Positions 18,462-28,622 are shown, counted from the stretch's first letter. The stretch: 43,981 nucleotides of DNA from Clostridiales bacterium (GCA_029012285.1 JAQXLU010000008.1:1-43981), one strand, 5' to 3'. Translations and numbers: made by a program. Notes: generated by a model from the sequence alone, not told the origin.

Positions 18462-20036
18462 ATGGATCTGTTCATCAAGATCGGTATGCTCGTCGTCTTT
18501 TTTGCGGTCACGGTCGCCATCGGCCTGTACTGCCGCAAGCACTCCACGGACGTCAACGGCTTCGTCCTGGGCGGACGCAGCGTCGGCCCGTGGCTGACCG
18601 CCTTCGCCTATGGCACGTCCTACTTCTCCGCCGTAGTGTTTGTGGGCTATGCGGGCCAGTTCGGCTGGAAGTACGGCATCGCCGCCACCTGGGCCGGCAT
18701 CGGCAACGCGCTGCTGGGCTCGCTCATGGCCTGGGCCTTCCTGGGTCGGCGCACCCGCGTCATGACCCAGCACCTGGACAGCGCCACCATGCCCCAGTTC
18801 TTTGAATCCCGCTTTGATTCCAAGGCGTTGAAGCTGGCGGCCTCGGCCATCATCTTCATCTTTCTGATCCCCTATACCGCCTCGCTGTACAACGGCTTGT
18901 CCCGCCTGTTCGGCATGGCCTTTGACATTGACTATACCGTGTGCGTTATCGTGATGGCGGTGCTGACGGCTATCTATGTGGTTGCCGGCGGCTACATGGC
19001 CACGGCGATCAACGACTTCATCCAGGGCATCATCATGATTGGCGGCATCATCGCTGTGATCGTGGCGGTGCTGAACAGCAAGGGCGGCTTCCTGGCGGCG
19101 CTCCAGCAGCTGGGCGAGGTGAGCGTCCCCGCGAATGCGGGCCCGGTCGCATCCCCCGGCGTGTTCGCGTCCTTCTTTGGCCCCGACCCGGTCAATTTGC
19201 TGGGCGTGGTTATCCTGACCAGCCTTGGCACCTGGGGTCTGCCCCAGATGGTGCAGAAGTTCTACGCCATCAAGAGCGAGCAGGCCATCAACAAGGGCAT
19301 GATTATTTCCACCCTCTTTGCGACCATCGTGGCGGGCGGCTGCTACTTCCTGGGCGGCTTTGGCCGGCTCTTTGCGGACAAGCTGACCTTCAATGAGGCG
19401 GGCGGCATCGTCGGCGGCTATGACGCGGTGATCCCCACCATGCTCTCCGAGCTGCCCACCATCCTCATCGCGGTGGTCGTGGTGCTGGTGCTGGCGGCTT
19501 CCATGTCCACCCTGTCCTCGCTGGTGCTGACCTCCTCTTCCACCCTGACGCTGGACTTCATCAAGGGGACCCTGGTCAAGAAGATGGATGAAAAGAAGCA
19601 GCTGCTCACCATGCGCGGCCTGATCCTGATGTTCATCGCCATCTCCGTGGTGCTGGCGATTGTGCAGTACAAGTCCAGTGTGACCTTCATCGCCCAGCTG
19701 ATGGGCGTGAGCTGGGGCGCGCTGGCAGGCGCGTTCCTTGCCCCCTTCCTCTACGGCCTGTACTGGAAGAAGGCCACCCGCGCTTCCGTGTGGTGCTCCT
19801 TCCTCTTCTCCACCGTGGTGATGCTGGCCAACATCCTGTGGCGGCCCCTGTTCCCGGCGCTTTTGCAGAGCCCCATCAACGCGGGCGCGTTCTGCATGCT
19901 GGCAGGCTTGGTGATCGTCCCCGTCGTCAGCCTCGTCACCCCGAAGATGGACAAGGCCTATGTGGACAAGGTATTCTCTTGCTATCACCGCCAGGTGACC
20001 GTGAACGTCACGGACTCCATCGGCGATAATCAGTAA
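18462..20036 (+). CDS. Sodium:solute symporter (SSS family)
   Basis: GGRSVGPWLTAFAYGTSYFSAVVFVGYAGQFGWKYG and multiple TM segments; GGGAGG RBS before ATG 18462. Confidence 0.9.
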   Translation: MDLFIKIGMLVVFFAVTVAIGLYCRKHSTDVNGFVLGGRSVGPWLTAFAYGTSYFSAVVFVGYAGQFGWKYGIAATWAGIGNALLGSLMAWAFLGRRTRVMTQHLDSATMPQFFESRFDSKALKLAASAIIFIFLIPYTASLYNGLSRLFGMAFDIDYTVCVIVMAVLTAIYVVAGGYMATAINDFIQGIIMIGGIIAVIVAVLNSKGGFLAALQQLGEVSVPANAGPVASPGVFASFFGPDPVNLLGVVILTSLGTWGLPQMVQKFYAIKSEQAINKGMIISTLFATIVAGGCYFLGGFGRLFADKLTFNEAGGIVGGYDAVIPTMLSELPTILIAVVVVLVLAASMSTLSSLVLTSSSTLTLDFIKGTLVKKMDEKKQLLTMRGLILMFIAISVVLAIVQYKSSVTFIAQLMGVSWGALAGAFLAPFLYGLYWKKATRASVWCSFLFSTVVMLANILWRPLFPALLQSPINAGAFCMLAGLVIVPVVSLVTPKMDKAYVDKVFSCYHRQVTVNVTDSIGDNQ

Positions 20037-20073
20037 AAAATCAGCATTTCTCAATGCGAAGGAGGATTTCTCC

Positions 20074-21819
20074 ATGAAAACCCTGTTGCTGGGCAATGAA
20101 GCTGTTGCCCGCGGACTGTACGAGGCGGGCTGCGCCTTTGTGTCCAGCTACCCCGGCACGCCCTCGACGGAAATCACCGAGGCGATCGCCAAGTACCGGG
20201 AGGTCTACGCCGAGTGGGCGCCCAATGAGAAGGTCGCGATGGAAGCGGCCTTCGGGGCATGCCTGGCGGGCAAGCGCAGCTTTTGCGGCATGAAGCACGT
20301 GGGCCTGAACGTGGCGGCTGACCCGCTGTTCACCATCAGCTACACGGGCGTGAATGCCGGGATGGTCATCTGCGTGGCGGATGACGCGGGCATGCATTCC
20401 TCGCAGAACGAGCAGGACTCCCGCCACTACGCCCGCGCGGCGAAGATTCCTATGCTGGAGCCTGCGGATTCCGCCGAGGCCCTGGCCTTCGCCAAACTGG
20501 CCTACGAGCTGTCCGAAACCTACGACACCCCGGTGCTGCTGAAGATGTGCACCCGCGTGTCCCACAGCCAGAGCCTGGTAGCATGCAGCGAACGGGTTGA
20601 GTGCGTCAGGGAATACGTGAAGAATTCTCAGAAGTACATCATGATGCCCGGTAACGCCAGGAAGCGCCATCCCGTGGTGGAGGAGCGCACGAAGGCCCTG
20701 ACCGAATGGGCGGAAACGTGCGAGATCAACCGGGTGGAGCCGGGCACGGATCACAGCCGCGGCATCATCGCGTCCTCCACGGCGTACCAGTACGTCAAGG
20801 AGGTCTGCGGTGACCGCTATCCGGTAATGAAGCTGGGCATGATCTGGCCCATGCCGGACAAGAAGATCCGCGACTTTGCCGCCTCCGTCGACGAGCTGAT
20901 CGTGGTGGAGGAGCTGGACAGCTTCATCGAGGCGCACTGCAAGGATTTGGGCTTGAACGTCCGCGGCAAGGAGCTCTTCCCCTGCATCGACGAATTCAGC
21001 CAGAACCTGGTGGCGGAGAAGCTGGGCATGGACGTGCCCTGCTCCGGCGCCAAGGTGGCCGATGCCATCCCTGCTCGTCCGCCGGTGATGTGCGCGGGCT
21101 GTCCCCATCGCGGCTTGTTCTACACCCTGGCAAAGAACAAGATCACCGTCCTGGGCGACATTGGCTGCTACACCCTGGGCGCGGTGGCGCCGCTTTCTGC
21201 GGTGGACTCGGTCATCTGCATGGGCGCGTCCATCTCTGGCACCCATGGCTTCACCAAGGCCATGGAGGGAAAGATGGACGGCAAGACGGTTGCGGTCATT
21301 GGCGATTCCACCTTCATGCACTCCGGCATCACCGGATTGGTCAACGTGGCCTACAACGAATCCAACGCGACCATCATCATTGTGGACAATTCCATCACCG
21401 GCATGACCGGGCATCAGCAGAACCCCACCACCGGTTTCAATCTCAAGGGCGATCCCTGCACGAAGATCGACCTGGAAACCCTCTGCCATGCGGTGGGCAT
21501 CCGCCGGGTGCGCGTGGTCGACCCCTACGACCTCAAGCAGACCGAGGACGCCATCAAGGAGGAACTGTCCGCGCCGGAGGCCTCCGTCATTATCAGCCGC
21601 CGCCCCTGCGCGCTGCTCAAGTACGTCAAGCACAACAAGCCTGTCATCGCCAGCAGCGACAAGTGCCGCTCCTGCAAGATGTGCATGAAGATCGGCTGCC
21701 CCGCCATCGCCATGAAGGACGGCAAGGCTGTCATCGACAATACCCTGTGCACCGGCTGCGGCGTGTGCACCCAGCTGTGCCACTTCGGTGCGCTCAGCGC
21801 TGCAAAGGAGGGCGAGTGA
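20074..21819 (+). CDS. iorA: Indolepyruvate ferredoxin oxidoreductase, alpha subunit
   Basis: LLLGNEAVARGLYEAGCAFVSSYPGTPSTEI, MCAGCPHRGLFYTL, GDIGCYTLG, GDSTFMHSGITGL; two C-terminal 4Fe-4S motifs (CRSCKMCMKIGCP, CTGCGVCTQLC). Confidence 0.95.
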   Translation: MKTLLLGNEAVARGLYEAGCAFVSSYPGTPSTEITEAIAKYREVYAEWAPNEKVAMEAAFGACLAGKRSFCGMKHVGLNVAADPLFTISYTGVNAGMVICVADDAGMHSSQNEQDSRHYARAAKIPMLEPADSAEALAFAKLAYELSETYDTPVLLKMCTRVSHSQSLVACSERVECVREYVKNSQKYIMMPGNARKRHPVVEERTKALTEWAETCEINRVEPGTDHSRGIIASSTAYQYVKEVCGDRYPVMKLGMIWPMPDKKIRDFAASVDELIVVEELDSFIEAHCKDLGLNVRGKELFPCIDEFSQNLVAEKLGMDVPCSGAKVADAIPARPPVMCAGCPHRGLFYTLAKNKITVLGDIGCYTLGAVAPLSAVDSVICMGASISGTHGFTKAMEGKMDGKTVAVIGDSTFMHSGITGLVNVAYNESNATIIIVDNSITGMTGHQQNPTTGFNLKGDPCTKIDLETLCHAVGIRRVRVVDPYDLKQTEDAIKEELSAPEASVIISRRPCALLKYVKHNKPVIASSDKCRSCKMCMKIGCPAIAMKDGKAVIDNTLCTGCGVCTQLCHFGALSAAKEGE

Positions 21820-21820
21820 G

Positions 21821-22393
21821 ATGCGGACGCAGAACATCATGATCGTCGGCGTGGGCGGGCAGGGAAGCCTGCTGGCTTCCAAGCTCCTGGGCCGGCTGCT
21901 GCTCAAGAAAGGGTATGAGATCAAGGTGTCCGAGGTGCACGGCATGAGCCAGCGAGGCGGCAGCGTCGTGACCTATGTGCGCTTTGGCGACAAGGTGTAT
22001 TCCCCGGTGATCGACAAGGGCGAGGCGGACTACATCGTGTCCTTTGAGCTGCTGGAGGCCGCCCGCTGGACGGAATACCTCCGCCCCGAGGGGAAGCTTG
22101 TGACCAACATCCAGCAGATCAACCCCATGCCCGTCATCATCGGCGCGGCACAATATCCCGCTGACCTGGTGGAAAAGATGACTGCCGCCGGTATCCAGGT
22201 GGACGCCTTCGACGCGCTGACCCTGGCCGAACAGGCGGGTTCTGCCAAGGCGGTCAACATTGTGCTGATGGGCCACCTGTCCCGCAATTTCGACTTCACC
22301 CTGGAGGAGTGGATGGAGGCCATCGAAAGCAGCGTGCCCCCGAAATTCCTGGAGCTGAACAAAAAAGCCTTCCTGCTGGGGCGGGGAGCATAA
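21821..22393 (+). CDS. iorB: Indolepyruvate ferredoxin oxidoreductase, beta subunit
   Basis: IMIVGVGGQGSLLASKLLG and VHGMSQRGGSVVTYVRFG; abuts iorA. Confidence 0.94.
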   Translation: MRTQNIMIVGVGGQGSLLASKLLGRLLLKKGYEIKVSEVHGMSQRGGSVVTYVRFGDKVYSPVIDKGEADYIVSFELLEAARWTEYLRPEGKLVTNIQQINPMPVIIGAAQYPADLVEKMTAAGIQVDAFDALTLAEQAGSAKAVNIVLMGHLSRNFDFTLEEWMEAIESSVPPKFLELNKKAFLLGRGA

Positions 22394-22414
22394 ACCACAA
22401 AGGAGGAAAAAACC

Positions 22415-23713
22415 ATGGCGAATTATTATCAGCCAGAGATCGAAACCGCATCGCGGGAGCAGATTCTGGCCTGGCAGAATGAGCGCCTGGTCAAGCAGGT
22501 GCAGCATGTCTGGGACAATGTCCCCTATTACCGCGCCAAGATGGAGGAAAAGGGCCTGACCCCTGCGGACATCCAGTCGGTGGATGATCTGCACAAGCTG
22601 CCCTTCCTGACCAAGGCGGATCTGCGCGACGCATACCCCTACGGGCTGTGCGCCATGCCCCTGAGCGAGTGCGTACGCATCCAATCCACCTCCGGCACCA
22701 CGGGTCGCCGGGTGGTGGCCTTCTACACCCAGCATGACCTCGACCTCTGGGAGGATTGCTGCGCCCGCGCTATCGTCGCGGCTGGCGGCACCAAGGAGGA
22801 TGTGGTGCAGGTGGCCTACGGCTACGGCCTTTTCACCGGCGGACCGGGCCTCAACGGCGGCTCCCACAGGGTCGGCTGCCTGACACTGCCCATGTCCTCG
22901 GGCAACACCGAGCGTCAACTGCAGTTCATGACGGACCTGGAAGCGACCATCCTGTGCTGCACGCCCTCCTACGCCCAGTACCTGGCGGAGAGCATCGAGG
23001 AAGCGGGGCTGCGCGACAAGATCAAGCTCAAGGCGGGCATCTTCGGCGCAGAGGCCTGGTCGGAGGAAATGCGCCAGGACATCGAGAACCGCCTGGGCAT
23101 CAAGGCCTACGACATCTACGGCCTGACCGAAACCTCCGGCCCCGGTGTTTCCTATGAGTGCTGCGAGCAGACTGGCATGCACATCAACGAGGATCACTTC
23201 ATCGCTGAAATCATCAACCCCGAAACTGGCGAGGTGCTCCCCGAGGGCGAAAAGGGAGAATTGGTTTTCACCTCCATCACCAAGGAGGCGTTCCCGCTTC
23301 TGCGCTACCGCACCCGTGACATCTGCGTGCTCAGCCGCAAGAAGTGCTCCTGCGGGCGCACCCATGTCAAGATGTCCAAGCCCATGGGCCGCAGCGACGA
23401 TATGCTGATTATCAAGGGCGTGAACGTGTTCCCGTCCCAGATCGAGACCGTGCTGCTGGAGCAGGGCTATCCGCCGAACTACCAGATCATCGTGGACCGC
23501 GTGAACCACTCCGACACCCTGGAGGTGCTGGTCGAGATGGCGTCGGACAAGTTCTCCGACTCCCTGGCGGAGATCGCCGAGCAGGAGAAGCAGCTCGTCG
23601 GCGCCCTGAAGGCTATGCTGGGCATCTATGCCAAGGTGCGCATCGTGTCACCCAAGAGCATCACCCGCTCCGAGGGCAAGGCTGTGCGCGTGATCGACAA
23701 GCGCAAGATTTGA
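22415..23713 (+). CDS. paaK: Phenylacetate-CoA ligase family protein
   Basis: VPYYRAKMEEKGL, IQSTSGTTGRRVV, YDIYGLTETSGPGVSYEC, GRSDDMLIIKGVNVFPSQIE. Confidence 0.93.
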   Translation: MANYYQPEIETASREQILAWQNERLVKQVQHVWDNVPYYRAKMEEKGLTPADIQSVDDLHKLPFLTKADLRDAYPYGLCAMPLSECVRIQSTSGTTGRRVVAFYTQHDLDLWEDCCARAIVAAGGTKEDVVQVAYGYGLFTGGPGLNGGSHRVGCLTLPMSSGNTERQLQFMTDLEATILCCTPSYAQYLAESIEEAGLRDKIKLKAGIFGAEAWSEEMRQDIENRLGIKAYDIYGLTETSGPGVSYECCEQTGMHINEDHFIAEIINPETGEVLPEGEKGELVFTSITKEAFPLLRYRTRDICVLSRKKCSCGRTHVKMSKPMGRSDDMLIIKGVNVFPSQIETVLLEQGYPPNYQIIVDRVNHSDTLEVLVEMASDKFSDSLAEIAEQEKQLVGALKAMLGIYAKVRIVSPKSITRSEGKAVRVIDKRKI

Positions 23714-23725
23714 CGGAGGTGCACC

Positions 23726-24157
23726 ATGAGCGTTCATCAGATTTCTGTGTTCCTGGAAAACCGCGCCGGTCAGCTGGCGGAGGTCACCAAGCTGCTGTCG
23801 GACAACGCCATCGACATGCGCGCCATCTCCATTGCCGAAACGAAGGATTACGGCGTGCTGCGCATCATCGTTGACGACACGGAGAAAGCCACCCAGACGC
23901 TGCTGGCCTCGGGCTGCATCCTGTCCAAAACGCCGGTGACGGTGGTCTGCGTGCCCGACGTGGCTGGCGGACTTGCCCCGCTGCTGGCTCTGCTGGCGGA
24001 AAACCAGCTGGACGTGGAGTACATGTACTCCCTCTTCACCCACAAGGAGGGCAAGGCTTACATGGTCTTCCGCATCTCCGATGAGGAGCGGTTCAATGCG
24101 GTGCTTGCCGCCAACGGTGTTCCCACCGCGGACAAGGACGAGCTGGGACTAAAGTAA
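23726..24157 (+). CDS. ACT domain-containing protein
   Basis: QISVFLENRAGQLAEVTKLLSDNAIDMRAISIAETKDYGVLRIIVDD; follows paaK. Confidence 0.88.
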   Translation: MSVHQISVFLENRAGQLAEVTKLLSDNAIDMRAISIAETKDYGVLRIIVDDTEKATQTLLASGCILSKTPVTVVCVPDVAGGLAPLLALLAENQLDVEYMYSLFTHKEGKAYMVFRISDEERFNAVLAANGVPTADKDELGLK

Positions 24158-24167
24158 TACAACAACC

Positions 24168-24195
24168 GAGCCGGGGAATTTCCTCCGGCTCTTTT
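24168..24195 (+). terminator. Rho-independent terminator of the ior/paaK operon
   Basis: GAGCCGG ... CCGGCTC followed by TTTT. Confidence 0.7.
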
Positions 24196-24230
24196 GCGTG
24201 GAAATCGCCAGGAAATTCATCATTTATGCC

Positions 24231-24259
24231 TTTACACGCGCAGGCGGTTGTGCTATAAT
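24231..24259 (+). promoter_or_regulatory. Predicted promoter TTTACA-N17-TATAAT
   Basis: -35 24231-24236, -10 24254-24259, upstream of the ABC importer operon. Confidence 0.75.
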
Positions 24260-24318
24260 GTCCATAACCAATTTGGGCGGTAACAATTCCATACCCAACA
24301 ATCAAGGAGGTTATGACG

Positions 24319-25518
24319 ATGAAAAAGTCTCTTTCCCTGCTCCTGGTGCTGGCGATGGTGCTGTCCGTGTGCTCCTTTGCTGCGGCGGAGGATTACAGCG
24401 GCTATACCATCCGTATCTATTCCAACTCCAACTCCACCGAGCGTGCCAACTGGCTGGCACAGGCCGCCAAGGAAGCGGGCTTCAGCATTTCCATGGACGA
24501 TAACTCCGTCCTCTCCGGCGACGTGGCTGCCATCCAGGCTGCCAATGAGAATAAGGACGGCGACATCATCTTCGGCTTGAACGAGGTGCGCTGGTCCCAG
24601 CTGGTGAACGGCACCTACGAGAACCTGAAGGTCATGGATTGGACTCCCTCCTGGGCGGAGGAGGTCGGCCAGTACAAGTATGATGGCAAGGCCTACGGCC
24701 TGGTCATTCAGAACATCCTGATGCTCTACCGCAATGATGATCTGGGCACCAAGGGCGAAGCGCTCCACTTCGAGCACTGGGCTGACGTCGTGAACTGCGG
24801 CTACACCTGGTACCGTCAGGGCAAGGTGGGCGGCACCACCAACAGCAACATCAACAACTCCATGCTCTATGCCTTCACCGATCCCACCAGCCCCGCTGGC
24901 GGCATCTCCATCGAGGGCTGGAAGACCCTGTGGGCCTACTGCCAGAACGGCGTGTTCACCGGTGACAGCTACGGCTTTGATCCCCTGAACCGTGGCGACG
25001 TGCAGGTATCCACCTTCTACTCCTCCTCCCTGTACGGCAAGGTGGACGACGCGGCCTCCGGCTCTGCCAACCCCCTGCGCGGCGCCCTCGAGCCCGAAAA
25101 CTGGGCCCTGGTGGACATCGCTGACGGTACCTACTACATCGCCGAGTACCTGGGCGTGCTGGACCGTGCTGGCCGCACCGAGAAGGAAACCGAGGCTGTG
25201 AAGGCCTTCGCCGAGTGGTTCGGCTCTGCTGAAACCCAGGCGGCCTGGGCGGAGGAATTCGACTCCTTCCCCTGCAACGCTGGTGCTGTCAAGGCGATCT
25301 ACGGCGAGGACATCCCCGAGATCTACACCATCCCCAACTTCTCCCTGAACAAGGTGGAAGGCACTGACATGACCTACGCCGAGTATGTGGGTGCGCACTC
25401 CTCTGAGTGGACCAATATCATGACCAACCTGGGCTTCTACTGGAAGGATAGCTCCGCTGCCCCCGCCGAGCCCGATTGGGCCAACCTTGACTGGGCAACC
25501 CTGACCCAGGCAAAGTAA
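24319..25518 (+). CDS. ABC transporter extracellular solute-binding protein (Fe3+/thiamine-like class)
   Basis: Signal peptide; GYTIRIYSNSNSTERANWLAQAAKEAGF; AAGGAGG RBS supports ATG 24319; followed by ATPase and permease genes. Confidence 0.85.
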   Translation: MKKSLSLLLVLAMVLSVCSFAAAEDYSGYTIRIYSNSNSTERANWLAQAAKEAGFSISMDDNSVLSGDVAAIQAANENKDGDIIFGLNEVRWSQLVNGTYENLKVMDWTPSWAEEVGQYKYDGKAYGLVIQNILMLYRNDDLGTKGEALHFEHWADVVNCGYTWYRQGKVGGTTNSNINNSMLYAFTDPTSPAGGISIEGWKTLWAYCQNGVFTGDSYGFDPLNRGDVQVSTFYSSSLYGKVDDAASGSANPLRGALEPENWALVDIADGTYYIAEYLGVLDRAGRTEKETEAVKAFAEWFGSAETQAAWAEEFDSFPCNAGAVKAIYGEDIPEIYTIPNFSLNKVEGTDMTYAEYVGAHSSEWTNIMTNLGFYWKDSSAAPAEPDWANLDWATLTQAK

Positions 25519-25534
25519 GCAAAACCTGAGTTTT

Positions 25535-25565
25535 CGGGCGAGTCTGACATGCTCAGGCTCGCCCG
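25535..25565 (+). other. Stable intercistronic hairpin between SBP and ATPase genes
   Basis: CGGGCGAGTCTGA catgc TCAGGCTCGCCCG, 13-bp stem with one wobble and no strong U-tract. Confidence 0.7.
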
Positions 25566-25620
25566 TATTCCGTTTTGGCAATCCGCATGAATAAGCAATC
25601 CGAAGGAAGTGATCCCACCC

Positions 25621-26631
25621 ATGATTGAGCTCAAGGATATTGTGGTCAGGTTCGGGGATTTTGAGGCGCTGCACCACATCAATGTGGAGGTGAGGGAAGG
25701 GGAGTTCTTCACCTTCCTCGGGCCGTCCGGCTGCGGCAAGACCACCACGCTGCGCACCATCACCGGCTTCATCGAGCCGGTGAACGGCACTGTGGTCGTC
25801 GATGGCAAGGACATCACCCATGTGCCGATTGAGAAGCGCAACATCGGCATCGTGTTCCAGTCCTACGCGCTTTTCCCCACCATGACAGTGTACGACAACA
25901 TCGCCTTTGGCCTGAAGGTCAAGAAGCTGAAGAAGGACGAGATCGACAAGCGCGTGCGCGACATCGCCCGGAAGGTCGATTTGACCGACGAGCAGCTGAA
26001 AAAGGCGGTTTCCCAGCTTTCCGGCGGCCAGCAGCAGCGCGTCGCCATCGCCCGTGCGCTGGTCAACGGCCCGGCCATCATCTGCATGGATGAGCCCTTG
26101 TCCAACCTGGACGCCAAGCTCCGCGTGCAGCTGCGCAACGAACTGAAAAAGATGCAGAAGGACTTCGGCATCACCACCATCTATGTCACCCATGACCAGG
26201 AGGAGGCCCTGACCCTCTCCGACCGAATTGCCGTGTTCAACAAGGGATACATCGAGCAGATCGGCACGCCCAACGAGGTGTACAACCACTCCGCCACCGA
26301 GTTTGTGTGCAACTTCATCGGCGACATCAACCGTATCGAGGGTGAGCTGGCGCAGAAGATGGCGCTTGATCCTGCGAAGAACCACTTCATCCGCCTGGAA
26401 CGGCTGCGGGTCAACCAGCCCCAGCGGGAGAACGAAATCGTTCTGGAAGGCACGGTGGAAAGCCGCGAATACTACGGGCTGTACATCAAGTACTTCATCC
26501 ACGTGGGCAGCCAGACGCTCAAGGTGATTGAGAAAAACGACGGCGTGAACATCTACGAGGCCGGGCAGAAGGTGACCGTGGGGCTGGGCCTTGGGGACGT
26601 GATGAGCTACCCCATCCCCGCGGGCGAGTAA
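25621..26631 (+). CDS. ABC transporter ATP-binding protein (PotA/FbpC-like)
   Basis: [14 protein letters not shown] Walker [31 protein letters not shown]-terminal TOBE-like region. Confidence 0.93.
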   Translation: MIELKDIVVRFGDFEALHHINVEVREGEFFTFLGPSGCGKTTTLRTITGFIEPVNGTVVVDGKDITHVPIEKRNIGIVFQSYALFPTMTVYDNIAFGLKVKKLKKDEIDKRVRDIARKVDLTDEQLKKAVSQLSGGQQQRVAIARALVNGPAIICMDEPLSNLDAKLRVQLRNELKKMQKDFGITTIYVTHDQEEALTLSDRIAVFNKGYIEQIGTPNEVYNHSATEFVCNFIGDINRIEGELAQKMALDPAKNHFIRLERLRVNQPQRENEIVLEGTVESREYYGLYIKYFIHVGSQTLKVIEKNDGVNIYEAGQKVTVGLGLGDVMSYPIPAGE

Positions 26632-26643
26632 GGAGGGCTGCTG

Positions 26644-28569
26644 ATGACAACATCGAAGGCTGCTCCGCGCAAGCTCAGCCTGTCGCTGCTCTGGAAGGTG
26701 TTCGGCACGGCGTTCTTTGTGTACTTGTTCTTCGGGTTCATGCTGCTGCCCTGCCTGAACACCCTTGGGCAGATCTTCACGGCGAAGAATGCGGCGGGCG
26801 AGACCGACCCGCTGGCGGTGCTCAAGTTCTTCTTTGCGGGCAATATGCCCTCCTTTGTGTGGAACTCGCTCAAGCTGGCGCTGGCCCTGGTCGTGACGGT
26901 CAATGTGGTCGGCGTGTCCATCGTGCTGCTGACCGAGTATTTCGATATCAAGGGCGCCCGCATCCTGCGCCTGGGCTACATGACCACGCTGATCTACTCC
27001 GGCGTGGCGCTGGTGACGGGCTATCTGTTCCTCTACGATTCCGACGGCATCCTGACCTCCTGGCTATCCAAAATCATCCCCGGCATGGACAAAAACTGGT
27101 TCTCGGGCTTCAAGGCGGTGCTGTTCACCATGACCTTTGCCTGTACGTCCAACCATGCGCTGTTTTTGCGCAACGCCATCCGCGGGATTGACTACAACAC
27201 GGTGGAGGCCGCCCGCAACATGGGCGCTGGCCCTGTGCGCGTGCTGCTGAAGGTCGTTTTCCCCACGTTGATCCCGACCATGTTCTCCCTGACGGTCATG
27301 ACCTTCATCACGGGTCTGTGCGCCATGTCCGCGCCCACGCTGCTGGGGTATAACTCCATCAACCCGGAGATCGTCCGCCTGGCGGGCTCCTCCATGGCGG
27401 ATGAAGCCTTCCCTCAGGCCCGCGCGGCGCTCCTGTCCATCATCCTGGCGCTGTTTACCATCATCTTGCTGACGGTGCTCTCCGCCTATGAACGCAAGGG
27501 GCATTACCTCTCCGTGTCCAAGACGAAGGCCAAGCTGGTCAAGCAGAAGATCAACAACCCCGTGGCCAATGTGCTGGCCCACATCTACGCCTATGTGCTG
27601 TGGATCATCTACATGACCCCCGTGGTGATGATCGTGCTCTTCGCCTTCCAGAACTACTCGGCCATCAAGCTGAAGGCGCTGAGCCTGAAGGATTTCACCC
27701 TCATCAACTTCTTTGGCACGCAGGACTACGAATACCTGACCAGCCGCGGCAAGGTCAAGACCCGCGTCGGGCAGATATCCGGCGTGTTCTCCAATGCCGA
27801 CACCCTGGGCGGCATCAAGACGTCCTTCATCCTGTCGGCCCTGGCGGCGGCCCTGGCCTGCGTGATCGTCGTGATCGCGGTCAACTACATCTTCAAGCAC
27901 AAGAACAAGCTGCGCTCCACCATGCTGGAGTACTCGCTGCTCTTCCCCTGGCTGCTGCCGACCATCCTCATCTGCTATTCCTACCGCACCTACTTTAACT
28001 CCAACGATGTGTGGTATGTGATGGGGCAGAACCTGTACTTCCGCGAAAACGTGCGATTGCTGATTGTGATTGCCTACACGGTGGTGAAGCTGCCCTTTGC
28101 GCTGCGCATGATCAAGGCCTCCTTCTACGCCATTGACGAGGAATTGGAGGACGCGGCGAAAAACCTGGGCGCCAGCGAATGGCGCACCTTCCTGAAGGTG
28201 AAGCTGCCCATCGTGTTGCCCAGCGTTCTGGCGGTGTTTGCGCTCAATTTCAACGCCCTCTTCACCGAATACGACATGGGTGCGACCTTCCAGTCCAGCT
28301 ACGGAAAGACCTACGCGATGGTCATCCAGAACATGTGCAACGACGAGGGCCGCGACGGCTACAACGTCAACGCCTCGGGCCGCCGTAATGCCTCGACGGT
28401 GTTCATCATGGCGGTCAGCGGATTGATCCTGTACCTGGTGTACGGCGTGGGTGCGCGCGACCTGGGCGAACGCCTGGAGGCCAAGGAGCGCCGCCGCCGC
28501 AGGCTACAAAAGGTGACCGCACGGATTCGTCCCAGCAAGGCCAAGCCCGCGTACCATATGCGGCCATAA
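26644..28569 (+). CDS. ABC transporter permease, fused two-domain (FbpB-like)
   Basis: 641 aa with two permease modules, each with an EAA loop (NTVEAARNMGAGPVRVLLKVVFPTLIP; ELEDAAKNLGASEWRTFLKVKLPIVLP). Confidence 0.92.
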   Translation: MTTSKAAPRKLSLSLLWKVFGTAFFVYLFFGFMLLPCLNTLGQIFTAKNAAGETDPLAVLKFFFAGNMPSFVWNSLKLALALVVTVNVVGVSIVLLTEYFDIKGARILRLGYMTTLIYSGVALVTGYLFLYDSDGILTSWLSKIIPGMDKNWFSGFKAVLFTMTFACTSNHALFLRNAIRGIDYNTVEAARNMGAGPVRVLLKVVFPTLIPTMFSLTVMTFITGLCAMSAPTLLGYNSINPEIVRLAGSSMADEAFPQARAALLSIILALFTIILLTVLSAYERKGHYLSVSKTKAKLVKQKINNPVANVLAHIYAYVLWIIYMTPVVMIVLFAFQNYSAIKLKALSLKDFTLINFFGTQDYEYLTSRGKVKTRVGQISGVFSNADTLGGIKTSFILSALAAALACVIVVIAVNYIFKHKNKLRSTMLEYSLLFPWLLPTILICYSYRTYFNSNDVWYVMGQNLYFRENVRLLIVIAYTVVKLPFALRMIKASFYAIDEELEDAAKNLGASEWRTFLKVKLPIVLPSVLAVFALNFNALFTEYDMGATFQSSYGKTYAMVIQNMCNDEGRDGYNVNASGRRNASTVFIMAVSGLILYLVYGVGARDLGERLEAKERRRRRLQKVTARIRPSKAKPAYHMRP

Positions 28570-28580
28570 GCAAACAAAAA

Positions 28581-28607
28581 CCCCCGGCTGCGCCGTGCAG
28601 TCGGGGG
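28581..28607. terminator. Terminator-like hairpin between convergent genes
   Basis: CCCCCGGCTGC gccgt GCAGTCGGGGG. Confidence 0.55.
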
Positions 28608-28622
28608 ATGTTTGTGCAGGAA

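Noticed and set aside
18357-20096. 579-aa minus-strand ORF opposite the SSS transporter
   Set aside because: Antisense shadow; extreme H/D/G/Q composition.
20041-21945. 634-aa minus-strand ORF opposite iorA
   Set aside because: Antisense shadow of a convincing iorA gene.
21794-23509. 571-aa minus-strand ORF opposite iorB/paaK
   Set aside because: Antisense shadow; no domain recognised.
24253-26502. 749-aa minus-strand ORF opposite the ABC importer
   Set aside because: Antisense open frame with the same biased composition; plus strand encodes clear SBP and ATPase.
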